From Bacteroidales bacterium (GTDB lineage Bacteria; Bacteroidota; Bacteroidia; Bacteroidales; UBA932): DNA of 30,709 bases. The notes below the pieces were generated by a model. That model did no database searches and was not told the DNA's origin. It saw only the letters and a program-made list of their open reading frames with translations. Numbering within the stretch: the first letter of the stretch is position 1; each line of letters opens with the position of its first letter. Positions 1-7,825 of the stretch are shown here, piece by piece. The position numbers were made by a program, and so were the translations under genes. The stretch is taken from positions 1-30,709 of the forward strand of contig JAFZMA010000203.1 in assembly GCA_017551215.1 (NCBI GenBank), read 5' to 3'.

Positions 1-447
1 CAGGTAAGGCTGGATGTTTACGGAGACGAGGTGTTCGAGGGCCGTGTGCATCTTGTATATCCTTCTCTGTCTGCAGCTTCCAGGACTTTCCCTGTGGAGA
101 TAACAATAGCTAACGGCAACGAGAGGGTACGCCCGGGAATGTTTGCCAGGGTAACTTTCAAATATGCTGTTGAGCACAACGTTGTTGTTCCGGACGTGGC
201 GGTGGTAAAGCAGATGGGAAGCGGAGACCATTACGTATATACTGTAGTTGACGGCAAGGTTGTCTTCAACAAGGTAAAGCTTGGCCAGCTCATAGGAACC
301 GAGTATGAGATAAAGAGTGGCCTCAGCGATGGAGACATGATAATTGTGGAAGGCCAGAACAGAGTTGTCAACGGCCAGAAAGTCAACGCTAAAGAAGGTG
401 AACCGGCTTCCTTTACACCGGATAATCTCGTAGATAAAACCAAGTAG
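1..447 (+). CDS. RND efflux membrane-fusion (periplasmic adaptor) protein, 3' part
   Basis: The reading frame is open from base 1, so the gene is cut by the window edge and only the last 148 residues are seen. These match the C-terminal part of HlyD/AcrA-type adaptors: a beta-barrel segment ending in the typical 'VRPGMFARV' turn, then a membrane-proximal beta domain ('VVVPDVAVVKQ', 'VVEGQNRVVNGQKV'). Such proteins bridge an inner-membrane RND pump to an outer-membrane TolC-like channel. The stop codon is two bases before the permease ATG, so the two genes are co-transcribed. A TolC homologue would be expected nearby but is not in the window. The signal peptide, lipoyl and hairpin domains lie outside, so substrate class cannot be judged. 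Confidence 0.9.
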   Translation, partial: QVRLDVYGDEVFEGRVHLVYPSLSAASRTFPVEITIANGNERVRPGMFARVTFKYAVEHNVVVPDVAVVKQMGSGDHYVYTVVDGKVVFNKVKLGQLIGTEYEIKSGLSDGDMIIVEGQNRVVNGQKVNAKEGEPASFTPDNLVDKTK

Positions 448-449
448 AA

Positions 450-3400
450 ATGAGCCTGTTTTCATCAGCAGTAAAGAAACCTATAACCACGGCGCTTATT
501 TTCGTGGCTATAGCCATATTCGGAATCTTCTCTCTGATTACGCTGCCTATTGACCTTTTCCCGCACATAGAGAGCAACACCATCATGGTCATGACCTCAT
601 ACGCGGGAGCCAGCGCATCAGATATAGAGAACAACATTTCCAAGCCGCTTGAGAACACGCTCAACAGCGTGTCCTACCTCAAGCACATATCTTCCCAATC
701 CAGGGAAAATGTTTCTGTCATATCCCTTGAATTCCAGTACGGAAGAGATATAGAGACTGCCACCAACGATGTCCGCGACAAGCTGGAAATGGTCAAGTCC
801 TATCTTCCGGACGGAGCCAGCAATCCGGTGATTTTCAAGTTCGGGTCTGACGATATTCCAATCCTCATCCTTTCTGTCACGGCCAGGGAAAGCATGGCTG
901 GTCTTTACAAGATAATGGATGAGAAAATCGTCAACGAGCTTGCCCGAGTCAACGGTGTGGGTTCCGTTTCCGTCTCCGGTATCCCAAAGAGGGAAATAAT
1001 GGTGCTCTGCGATCCGTATAAGCTTGATGCATACAATCTTACGATAGAGGCAATTTCTACCCTCATCGCATCGGAGAACAGAAATATCCCTGCAGGAACC
1101 ATAGAGACAGGTTCAAACACCTATTCGCTTAGGGTGCAGAAAGAATTCGGCAGTTCAAAGGAAATAGAGGATCTGGTGGTAGGCTCTTACAACGGAGGAA
1201 ATGTCTATTTAAGAGATGTGGCAAGGGTTGTGGACGGTCTTCAGGAAAGGTCTCAGGAGAGCTTCATCAACGGACAGCTCGGAGGTATGGTCATCATACA
1301 GAAGCAGACCGGAGAGAATTCCGTGCAGATTGTCAACAAGGTAAAGGAAGAACTTCCTAAACTGGAAAAGACCCTGCCGTCTGATATCAAACTCAACGTT
1401 ATCATAGACACAACGGAAAACATCACCCGTACAATCGGTTCCCTTGAAAGGACGATTGTCATCACCCTGCTGATTGTGATGCTGGTGGTATTCTTCTTCC
1501 TTGGAAGATGGAGAGCTACAATCATCATTCTCATAACCATTCCAATATCCCTGCTTGCATCCCTGGTTTATCTGTACGCCACGGGTAACACGCTGAATAT
1601 GATATCCATGAGCTCCCTGTCCATTGCAATCGGAATGGTGGTGGACGCGGCGATTGTGGTGCTTGAGAACATTACCTCCCACATAGACAGGGGAAGTAAT
1701 CCTAAACAGGCAGCCGTCTATGCAACCAACGAGGTGGCCATGGCTGTTGTGGCTTCTTCCCTTACCACGTTGGCCGTATTTCTTCCTATGACCCTGGTAA
1801 GCGGCCTTGCCGGAATCATGTTCCGCCAGCTTGGATGGATGGTGAGCATAGTTATCACGGTATCAACCCTTTGCGCCCTTGCTCTTACTCCTATGATGTG
1901 TTCCACCATGTTGAGGGCTCAGAACAAGGACAAGGATTCCAAGTGGTTCAAGATGCTGTTCACTCCTATCAACAAGTTCCTGGACTGGCTGAGTCGCACA
2001 TACGCGAGGATACTTGACTGGGCTCTCAGGCACAAGAGGATAGTGGTTTTAATAGCCGCAGGAGTTCTGATAGCGGTTGCAGCCATCTGCGGTCCTCTTC
2101 TGAAATCCGAATTCATCCCTGAGCAGGATAACGGACGTATTTCCGTAACGGTGCAGCTGCCAGTTGGAACCCGCCAGGAAATCACTCGTGACCTGGCCCT
2201 TGAGCTGGACCGCAGATGGAGGACTGAATTCCCTGAAATCCAGAGACTGGGACTTGCGGAGGGAACTGCAGACTCGGATAATATGTTTGCTAGTATGCGT
2301 TCCAACGGAAGCCACATCATAAGCATGAACATCAGTTGCGGAAGTATGGAGAAGAGAAAGAGAAGCATCAAGGAGATTTCCAACATAATGATGAGCGAGC
2401 TTGCGGAATACAACCAGATCAGAAGGTTCAATGTTGTAGCCGGCGGACAGCAGGGAGGAATGGGAGGACAGACAGTCTGCCAGATAGACCTGTATGGCTA
2501 TGACTTTGGCGCTACTGATGCGGCTGCCGCACAGGTTTCCGCCATGTTCAAGGAACTCGGAGTTAAGCAGACGGTTATAAGTAGAGACGATTATATTCCT
2601 GAGTACCAGGTGGATTTGGACAGGGAGAAGCTTGCTCTCTACGGCCTTAATACCGCTACGGTTTCCACCTTCCTGCGTAACCGTATCAACGGTGCTATAG
2701 CTTCCGAATACCGCGAGAGCGGAGACGAGTACGATATCCGCGTAAGATATGCTCCAGAGTACAGGCAGAGCATGAAGGATGTTGAGAACATCACAGTTTA
2801 TTCCTCCACAGGCCAGGCCATTAAGCTGAGGGAACTCGGAACCATCGTTGAGGCAATGACTCCTCCTACGATTGCCAGAAAGGACCGTGAAAGATATGTT
2901 TCAGTTACCGCTCCTCTTCCGGAAGGAATGGCAACTTCAGATATGAACGAGGCTATCACGGCAAAGATAGAGGAGAATCCTCTGCCTGCCGGAGTAAGCT
3001 GGAAAATCGGCGGTACATACGACGACCAGGTTCAGACATTCCAGAGCCTTGGACTTCTTATGGTGCTGATTATCATTTTGGTATTCATAGTTATGGCTTC
3101 CCAGTTCGAGAGTCTGACATATCCGTTCGTGATTATGTTCGCCGTTCCTTTTGCATTCGTTGGAGTGCTCATAGGACTTGTTCTTACAGGTACGCCAATG
3201 AGTATCATGGCAATGGTTGGAGCTGTTATGACAATCGGTATTGTGGTGAACAACGGTATCGTGCTGGTAGACTACGCCAACCTTAACCGAGAGAGGGGAA
3301 TGGGCATTATCCGTGCTGTTGTAGACTCCGGACATTCAAGACTCCGCCCTGTGCTTATGACAACCCTTACCACAGTTCTGGGTATGCTTCCTCTTGCACT

Positions 3401-3596
3401 CGGAAGAGGAGAGGGATCAGAGGTTTGGAGAGGCATGGGTATGACGGTTGCCTGGGGACTTTCAGTATCAACCGTAGTAACTCTGGTATTCGTCCCAGTC
3501 CTTTACACAATCTTTGCCGCATTCGGACTTACAAGAAAGAGGAAGAAGGGCCTCAAGGCAGCTAACCAGACTCAGACAATTCCGCAAAACAATTAA
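450..3596 (+). CDS. RND efflux transporter permease (AcrB/HAE1-like)
   Basis: At 1048 residues it has the normal length of an AcrB-type pump. It shows the N-terminal inner-membrane helix ('ALIFVAIAIFGIFSLITLPIDLFP'-like start), two large periplasmic loops and two blocks of membrane helices (about residues 330-540 and 860-1030). The family helix-4 motif is present as 'GMVVDAAIVVLEN': Asp399 is kept, but the second Asp of AcrB's Asp-Asp pair is Ala400. In helix 10 the AcrB lysine position is Asn934 ('GIVVNNGIVLVDYAN'). The proton relay therefore differs from AcrB, although such variants occur in other RND subgroups. The pump acts in the inner membrane and is driven by the proton gradient. It follows the adaptor by 2 bases and precedes the PII-like gene by 3 bases, so all three form one operon. 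Drug, bile or lipid substrates are all possible. Confidence 0.95.
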   Translation: MSLFSSAVKKPITTALIFVAIAIFGIFSLITLPIDLFPHIESNTIMVMTSYAGASASDIENNISKPLENTLNSVSYLKHISSQSRENVSVISLEFQYGRDIETATNDVRDKLEMVKSYLPDGASNPVIFKFGSDDIPILILSVTARESMAGLYKIMDEKIVNELARVNGVGSVSVSGIPKREIMVLCDPYKLDAYNLTIEAISTLIASENRNIPAGTIETGSNTYSLRVQKEFGSSKEIEDLVVGSYNGGNVYLRDVARVVDGLQERSQESFINGQLGGMVIIQKQTGENSVQIVNKVKEELPKLEKTLPSDIKLNVIIDTTENITRTIGSLERTIVITLLIVMLVVFFFLGRWRATIIILITIPISLLASLVYLYATGNTLNMISMSSLSIAIGMVVDAAIVVLENITSHIDRGSNPKQAAVYATNEVAMAVVASSLTTLAVFLPMTLVSGLAGIMFRQLGWMVSIVITVSTLCALALTPMMCSTMLRAQNKDKDSKWFKMLFTPINKFLDWLSRTYARILDWALRHKRIVVLIAAGVLIAVAAICGPLLKSEFIPEQDNGRISVTVQLPVGTRQEITRDLALELDRRWRTEFPEIQRLGLAEGTADSDNMFASMRSNGSHIISMNISCGSMEKRKRSIKEISNIMMSELAEYNQIRRFNVVAGGQQGGMGGQTVCQIDLYGYDFGATDAAAAQVSAMFKELGVKQTVISRDDYIPEYQVDLDREKLALYGLNTATVSTFLRNRINGAIASEYRESGDEYDIRVRYAPEYRQSMKDVENITVYSSTGQAIKLRELGTIVEAMTPPTIARKDRERYVSVTAPLPEGMATSDMNEAITAKIEENPLPAGVSWKIGGTYDDQVQTFQSLGLLMVLIIILVFIVMASQFESLTYPFVIMFAVPFAFVGVLIGLVLTGTPMSIMAMVGAVMTIGIVVNNGIVLVDYANLNRERGMGIIRAVVDSGHSRLRPVLMTTLTTVLGMLPLALGRGEGSEVWRGMGMTVAWGLSVSTVVTLVFVPVLYTIFAAFGLTRKRKKGLKAANQTQTIPQNN

Positions 3597-3599
3597 GAT

Positions 3600-3890
3600 A
3601 TGAAAGCAGTTTTTATAGCATATAACGAGGCTCAGGGAGCTGCCGTGCTGGAAGCTCTGGATAAAGTTTTCATTAAGGGCTTCACCATGTGGGAGCAGGT
3701 TCAGGGAAGAGGCTCAAAGGACGGAGAGCCTCATCTCGGAAGCCATGCATGGCCAACAATGAACTCAGCGATGGTAACCTTTGTGGATGACGATGCCGCC
3801 AAGCGCCTGAAAGAAAGGCTGAAAGAGATAGATGACCTCAAGCCGGCCCTCGGCCTGAGAGTCTTCACCTGGACTATCGATGAAGATTAA
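3600..3890 (+). CDS. Small PII-like RND-associated protein (PG0541 type)
   Basis: A 96-residue soluble protein starts three bases after the permease stop. It begins 'MKAVFIAYNEAQGAAVLEAL', has a central Gly/His-rich stretch ('GRGSKDGEPHLGSHAWP') and ends in a beta-alpha-beta pattern. Size and pattern fit the ferredoxin-like, PII-related fold of the PG0541-type transporter-associated family that follows RND pumps in Bacteroidales. No signal peptide or membrane helix is seen, so it should be cytoplasmic, where it could sense a ligand or gate the pump; its role is inferred only. The His/Trp/Gly segment at about residues 36-53 resembles a flexible ligand loop. Its stop codon overlaps the stop of the convergent glycosyltransferase gene within the shared bases TTAA. 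Confidence 0.75.
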   Translation: MKAVFIAYNEAQGAAVLEALDKVFIKGFTMWEQVQGRGSKDGEPHLGSHAWPTMNSAMVTFVDDDAAKRLKERLKEIDDLKPALGLRVFTWTIDED

Positions 3891-4981
3891 ACAAGACGTG
3901 AGAACTTTTTGTGGCCGGTAAAGAATTTCCGGATGATTGAATATGGGAGCATTCCGTACGGGAGTGCTCCTTTTTCGTTTGGAGTAACGGTGACTTTTGC
4001 CTTGAGTTTTGTGTAATCGCGATGGGCCTTTACAACGCTTTTGAAATAGCTGAATTTGCCTTGAAAGATGTAGCAGACTGCAGAGAGTCCATCTATGCAT
4101 TTACGGAGGAAAATCCTGGTGTTTTTGCCCTTTTCAGGGAGGTTTTTCCAGAGCATGAGAAGGTTGTTCCGGTAGTTGAGGTAGAGTTTCCTTGGAGAGT
4201 TGTTTGGAAGTGTTCCGCCCCCGACGTGATATACCTTGCTCTGAGGCACGCACCAGATTTGACCGCCTGCAAGGGAAACCCTCCAGCAGAAATCGATTTC
4301 TTCCATGTGGGCGAAAAATTCTTCCTCCAGCCCCCCGAGCTTGTGATAGACATCGCTTCTGACAAGCATGCAAGCCCCTGAAGCCCAGAAGCATCGCTGA
4401 GGAGAATCATATTGCCCGAGATCTTCCTCCACGCAGGAAAGGATTCTCCCGCGGCAGAGAGGAAAGCCCCACTTGTCTATGAAACCTCCTGCGGCTCCGG
4501 CATACTCAAAGCATTCGTTTTTCTCTTTGCCCTCAAGGATCTTTTCATGACGGGCGTATGAAAGGATTTTTGGTTGGCACGCGGAGACTTCCGGGTGGCT
4601 TTCCATAAAGTCTATGAGAGTATCCAGCCAGTTGTTGTCTACAAGTATGTCTGAATTTATCAGTACATAATATTTGTATCCATCTTCTCCTTTTTCTTCC
4701 GCCTGCTTCCTTATGATGTTGAATGCGCGGTTATATCCTCCGGTGAAACCATAGTTCTTGTCCAGCTGAATCCATTCCGGCTTTGCCGGATTCGTGTCCG
4801 CTAAAGAAAGAGATTGAAGAATCTGGCGGAAAGCCTCTTCTGACGAATCGGAAGATGCGTTGTCTGCGACAATGAGTTTTGCCTGGAATTTGCTTTGCTG
4901 CAGGCTATTGAAAAGGGAAGGCAAGAACTTCTCGAGGAAGCCCTTGCCGTTCCAATTCAATATTACAACTGCAACTTTCAC
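3887..4981 (-). CDS. Family 2 glycosyltransferase (GT-A fold)
   Basis: This 364-residue protein starts with GTG at 4979-4981 and opens with 'MKVAVVILNWNGKGFLEKFL', the normal beginning of GT2 enzymes. The nucleotide-sugar site shows 'VADNASSD' (residues 38-45) and a DxD-type motif 'NSD' at 109-111; 'EEIDFCWR' further on matches the acceptor/base region. It has no signal peptide and is probably a cytoplasmic or peripheral membrane enzyme that adds a sugar to a lipid-linked or surface glycan; donor and acceptor cannot be told. It resembles rhamnosyltransferase-like GT2 members. It begins 13 bases after the transporter stop, so the two are likely co-transcribed, although no functional link is evident. 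No Shine-Dalgarno sequence is seen. Its last codons contain the opposing operon's terminator. Confidence 0.88.
   Translation of the reverse strand: MKVAVVILNWNGKGFLEKFLPSLFNSLQQSKFQAKLIVADNASSDSSEEAFRQILQSLSLADTNPAKPEWIQLDKNYGFTGGYNRAFNIIRKQAEEKGEDGYKYYVLINSDILVDNNWLDTLIDFMESHPEVSACQPKILSYARHEKILEGKEKNECFEYAGAAGGFIDKWGFPLCRGRILSCVEEDLGQYDSPQRCFWASGACMLVRSDVYHKLGGLEEEFFAHMEEIDFCWRVSLAGGQIWCVPQSKVYHVGGGTLPNNSPRKLYLNYRNNLLMLWKNLPEKGKNTRIFLRKCIDGLSAVCYIFQGKFSYFKSVVKAHRDYTKLKAKVTVTPNEKGALPYGMLPYSIIRKFFTGHKKFSRLV
3946..3975 (+). terminator. Intrinsic terminator of the RND operon, inside the convergent gene
   Basis: A 10-bp stem (3946-3955 with 3961-3970, one G-T pair) closes a five-base loop and is followed directly by TTTTT (3971-3975). 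It sits 55 bases after the stop of the PII-like gene. It has no T-run in the opposite orientation, so it should act only on + strand transcripts. It lies wholly inside the coding region of the minus-strand glycosyltransferase. Confidence 0.8.
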
Positions 4982-4994
4982 TTTGCAGCGGATT

Positions 4995-6677
4995 TTAGTC
5001 TGAAGTAACCTTCTCGAGCCACTTGACCATACCCAGCATAACGCTCATTGAGATGAGGCAGAATGCAGCGAATACTGCCCAAGTTTCCCACTGATGAGGA
5101 AACTTTTCAAGCATCCAGACACCCATAGCAATAAACAAGTTTCCTACAGCTGTTGCTGTCAGCCACAGTCCCTGGCATATTCCCTGCAGGTGCTTAGGGG
5201 CTACCTTACTTACGAAGCTGAGTCCCAGAGGAGAGATAAACAATTCTGCCACAGTCAAGAAGAAGTAGGTGAGAATCAGAACAGTAGGGCTTGTTCTAAC
5301 AGCGGCCTTCGACGCTTCTGTCCAAGTATCAAATGTGTCAGATGAAGGATAATTATGAATACTTGCTATGATAATTAAGAAAATATAAGCAAGAGCAGTG
5401 ATGAACATACCCAGGGCAATCTTTCTTGGAGTGGAAACATTCTTTCCCCGAGTTGCAAGCCATGCGAACAATCCCATGATAATAGGGGTGAGGATGATTA
5501 CGAAGAACGGGTTTATGCACTGCCATACCTCAGGTGGAACTGAACTTGTGTTGACAAATTCACGAGCGAATACTTGAAGACTCTGGCCGTTCTGGTGGAA
5601 AGAGAACCAGAAGAATACGGTAACTCCTAGAACTGCGAACAGAGCGTAAAGCCTCTGCTTGATTTCCTTTGCGTTTGCAAGCCTTTCCTCCTCAGTGTAG
5701 TTGGCGACAGCCTTCTTTTCCTTCTTTGCCGGGTTAGGGAATTTCTTCTTTGTTGCAAGGAAGATGAGAAGAGAAATCATCATTGCGGCAACGGATGCAA
5801 TGTATGAGTAATGAACGCCAGTGTTAAAGATGTTGAGGTAATTCTCAGCGAATTCTGCACTTGCCGGAAGAGTCTGCGCTCCAGTCTGAACCTGTTCTGC
5901 CAGTTGTGTGAAATTGCTTGACTGTTCAGCAGTCATTTGAGTTGTTTCATTTAGGAACTGATGGCAAAGCTTCGGAAGGCTGGCATTGTAGACAAGGTCG
6001 TGAACCTTGAGCCACCAGCTTCTTAGCAGAGGAGCAACGAACGGAGCGATCACTCCGCCTATGTTGATGAACACGTAGAAAATCTGGAAACCAGGGTCTC
6101 TCTTGGTCCTTCTCCTTTCAAGTTCTTCCTTGGAAATCTTTGCGCCTTCAGCCTCGAAATTATCGTACATCTGGCCAACGATAGCCTGCAGGTTGCCTTT
6201 GAAAAGACCGTTTCCGATTGCAATCAGAAGCAGTGCAAAGCAGGTGAAAACCATGATGCCCGAGATGTGGCCGGTTGTGGCGGCGAAGGATTCTCCGAAT
6301 AAAGGAATAGCCAAAAGCGCATATCCAACGGCCATTACAAGTAGACCTGAAATAATAGTTCCCTTGTAGTTTTGAAGACGGTCTGCAATCAGGCCTCCAG
6401 GGAGGGCAAGGACATAAATTAGAAAATAGAATACTGCATAAATCCATCCAGCCCAATGGTCACTAATTCCAAATTTAGAAGCAAGAAATAGGATAAGCAC
6501 GGCGTTCATGATATAGTAGCCGAACCTTTCTCCCATGTTGCTTAATGCGGCTGCAATCAATCCCTTCGGATGCTCCCTCTTGGCCTTGACCAGATAGAAT
6601 ATCAGCAGTGGAATGACCACAATCAGTATCACTATCAGGATACAAAGCGGAGCATTGTTTTTCCAAAGTTCTAACAT
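4995..6677 (-). CDS. POT/PTR-family (MFS) proton-coupled peptide transporter
   Basis: A 560-residue polytopic membrane protein. An extra N-terminal helix (about residues 10-32) precedes the conserved family block 'NMGERFGYY', which corresponds to the ExxERFxYY motif of proton-dependent oligopeptide transporters; the first Glu is Asn here. 'YVLALPGGLIADR' fits the MFS loop 2-3 motif, and 'FFWFSFHQNGQSL' matches the helix 7 region of POT proteins. A long non-membrane insertion (about residues 225-285, rich in Asn, Gln and Thr) lies between the two halves. The likely role is uptake of di- and tripeptides across the inner membrane, which would fit the PepD dipeptidase and M16 protease encoded nearby. 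Transcription probably starts at the -7 box at 6769-6776 and passes through a structured leader. Confidence 0.85.
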   Translation of the reverse strand: MLELWKNNAPLCILIVILIVVIPLLIFYLVKAKREHPKGLIAAALSNMGERFGYYIMNAVLILFLASKFGISDHWAGWIYAVFYFLIYVLALPGGLIADRLQNYKGTIISGLLVMAVGYALLAIPLFGESFAATTGHISGIMVFTCFALLLIAIGNGLFKGNLQAIVGQMYDNFEAEGAKISKEELERRRTKRDPGFQIFYVFINIGGVIAPFVAPLLRSWWLKVHDLVYNASLPKLCHQFLNETTQMTAEQSSNFTQLAEQVQTGAQTLPASAEFAENYLNIFNTGVHYSYIASVAAMMISLLIFLATKKKFPNPAKKEKKAVANYTEEERLANAKEIKQRLYALFAVLGVTVFFWFSFHQNGQSLQVFAREFVNTSSVPPEVWQCINPFFVIILTPIIMGLFAWLATRGKNVSTPRKIALGMFITALAYIFLIIIASIHNYPSSDTFDTWTEASKAAVRTSPTVLILTYFFLTVAELFISPLGLSFVSKVAPKHLQGICQGLWLTATAVGNLFIAMGVWMLEKFPHQWETWAVFAAFCLISMSVMLGMVKWLEKVTSD

Positions 6678-6699
6678 GTTGTGAAATCTTTTTTATTGC

Positions 6700-6742
6700 C
6701 GGACTTTCCTTTCTGTTATCAGACAGAACTCCCTGAAGTCCG
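6700..6742 (-). promoter_or_regulatory. Nested inverted repeat in the leader of the peptide transporter
   Basis: The outer arms CGGACTT (6700-6706) and AAGTCCG (6736-6742) pair perfectly, and inside them TTCTGT (6711-6716) pairs with ACAGAA (6723-6728) over a six-base loop. In the minus-strand transcript this gives a two-stage hairpin ending 22 bases before the transporter ATG. No T-run follows in either direction, so it is not a plain terminator. It may be a protein-binding palindrome, an mRNA-stabilising element or a translational control structure. Confidence 0.5.
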
Positions 6743-6768
6743 ATGAGGAAATCCTGCCTTTCAAAACT

Positions 6769-6776
6769 CAAATATA
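6769..6776 (-). promoter_or_regulatory. Probable -7 box for the peptide transporter operon
   Basis: Read on the minus strand this is TATATTTG, a full match to the Bacteroidetes -7 pattern TAnnTTTG, 92 bases upstream of the transporter ATG. A well-spaced -33 TTTG is not clear: TTG occurs 14 and 22 bases further upstream. The divergent acyltransferase gene lies on the other side. Confidence 0.45.
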
Positions 6777-6845
6777 ATGAAATATTGTGACAAGAGAGCA
6801 ATCTCTTATTGCAGAAACTATTATCTTTATACCCGGAAATCGAGA

Positions 6846-7766
6846 ATGGTTATGAGAAAGTTTTTTGCTTCCGTGGTTTTTTGTCTTCTGTTTGTATTGG
6901 GACTTCTTCCGCTCAAGGTGCATTATATTTTCTCAAGTTTTTGTGCTTTCATCCTGAGAAATGTAGTAAGGTACAGATATTCCGTTGTTGTCTCCAACAT
7001 TGCAAGGAGCTTTCCTGAAATGAAATACGGAGAGATTAAATCTCTGGCAAAGAAATACTATACCCACATGTGCGATCTTTTTGTGGAGAATATCTGGAAC
7101 CTTGCCCATTCCGCTTCCGCTTTAAGAAAACACATTTCCGTTTCCGGAACGGAAGTGATAGACCATCTTCAGAAAAAATACAATCACGTTCTTCTGGTTA
7201 TGGGACATTGCGGAAACTGGGAACTTGTGAGTGCCGCAATAACTCCAGAGAAGGAACGCACTCCGGACTGTTTCTCCTCCTATCCTGTTTACATGGTTTA
7301 CAAGGCTGCGAGAAACAAGTTCTCTGATCTGATATTCAGGAAACTGAGGATGAGGGAATACAAGAAGTTCAAGTTTGCGGGAGAAGTTCTTGAAAGTAAG
7401 CAGGTGCTGCGTCACGCTCTGAAAAACAAAGACAGCAGAGCTTTATATGTTTTGATCTCCGACCAGAATTCGATAGGAGCTCACGATCCTGTTGTAGATT
7501 TTCTCAACCAGAAAACATACATGCTTCCAGGTCCTGAATTCCTTGCATCCAAGTTGAAGATGCCGGTTGCTTATCTTAGGATGAGCCTTCTTAAGCGTGG
7601 TAAATATCATATTGAATTCGAGGAGATTACAGAAGAGCCTCACGATATGGAAGAATTCTTTGTGACCAAAGAATTTGCACGTCTTCTGGAGAAAGATATC
7701 CGTGAAAACAAAGTCAACTGGCTTTGGAGTCACAGAAGATGGAAGAGAAATATACACGCTGACTAA
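6846..7766 (+). CDS. LpxL/HtrB-like lysophospholipid (lipid A) acyltransferase
   Basis: I take the ATG at 6846 (306 residues); the frame is open back to 6777, but those codons precede the hydrophobic N-terminal anchor. An ATG at 6852 is also possible. The protein has an N-terminal membrane helix (about residues 7-37), 'YSVVVSNIARSFPE' as in LpxL/LpxM-type enzymes, and the acyltransferase block 'LLVMGHCGNWE' with catalytic-type His121 and Glu126 (H-x4-E, as in late lipid A acyltransferases). 'YVLISDQNS' corresponds to the next conserved block. It should act at the cytoplasmic face of the inner membrane, transferring an acyl chain to a lipid A precursor or a related lipid. It is divergent from the transporter and followed after 59 bases by the DUF4831 gene. 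Confidence 0.87.
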   Translation: MVMRKFFASVVFCLLFVLGLLPLKVHYIFSSFCAFILRNVVRYRYSVVVSNIARSFPEMKYGEIKSLAKKYYTHMCDLFVENIWNLAHSASALRKHISVSGTEVIDHLQKKYNHVLLVMGHCGNWELVSAAITPEKERTPDCFSSYPVYMVYKAARNKFSDLIFRKLRMREYKKFKFAGEVLESKQVLRHALKNKDSRALYVLISDQNSIGAHDPVVDFLNQKTYMLPGPEFLASKLKMPVAYLRMSLLKRGKYHIEFEEITEEPHDMEEFFVTKEFARLLEKDIRENKVNWLWSHRRWKRNIHAD

Positions 7767-7825
7767 TAACAACTTTGACAAATTATTATTATAATTGCAT
7801 AGCAATTCCTCTATCAATTAAGATA

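Noticed and set aside
7793..7807. Perfect inverted repeat AATTGC-ATA-GCAATT before the DUF4831 gene, as a terminator or operator
   Set aside because: It is short and A/T-rich with no T-run. Chance is likely at this length, so it is only mentioned with the gene.
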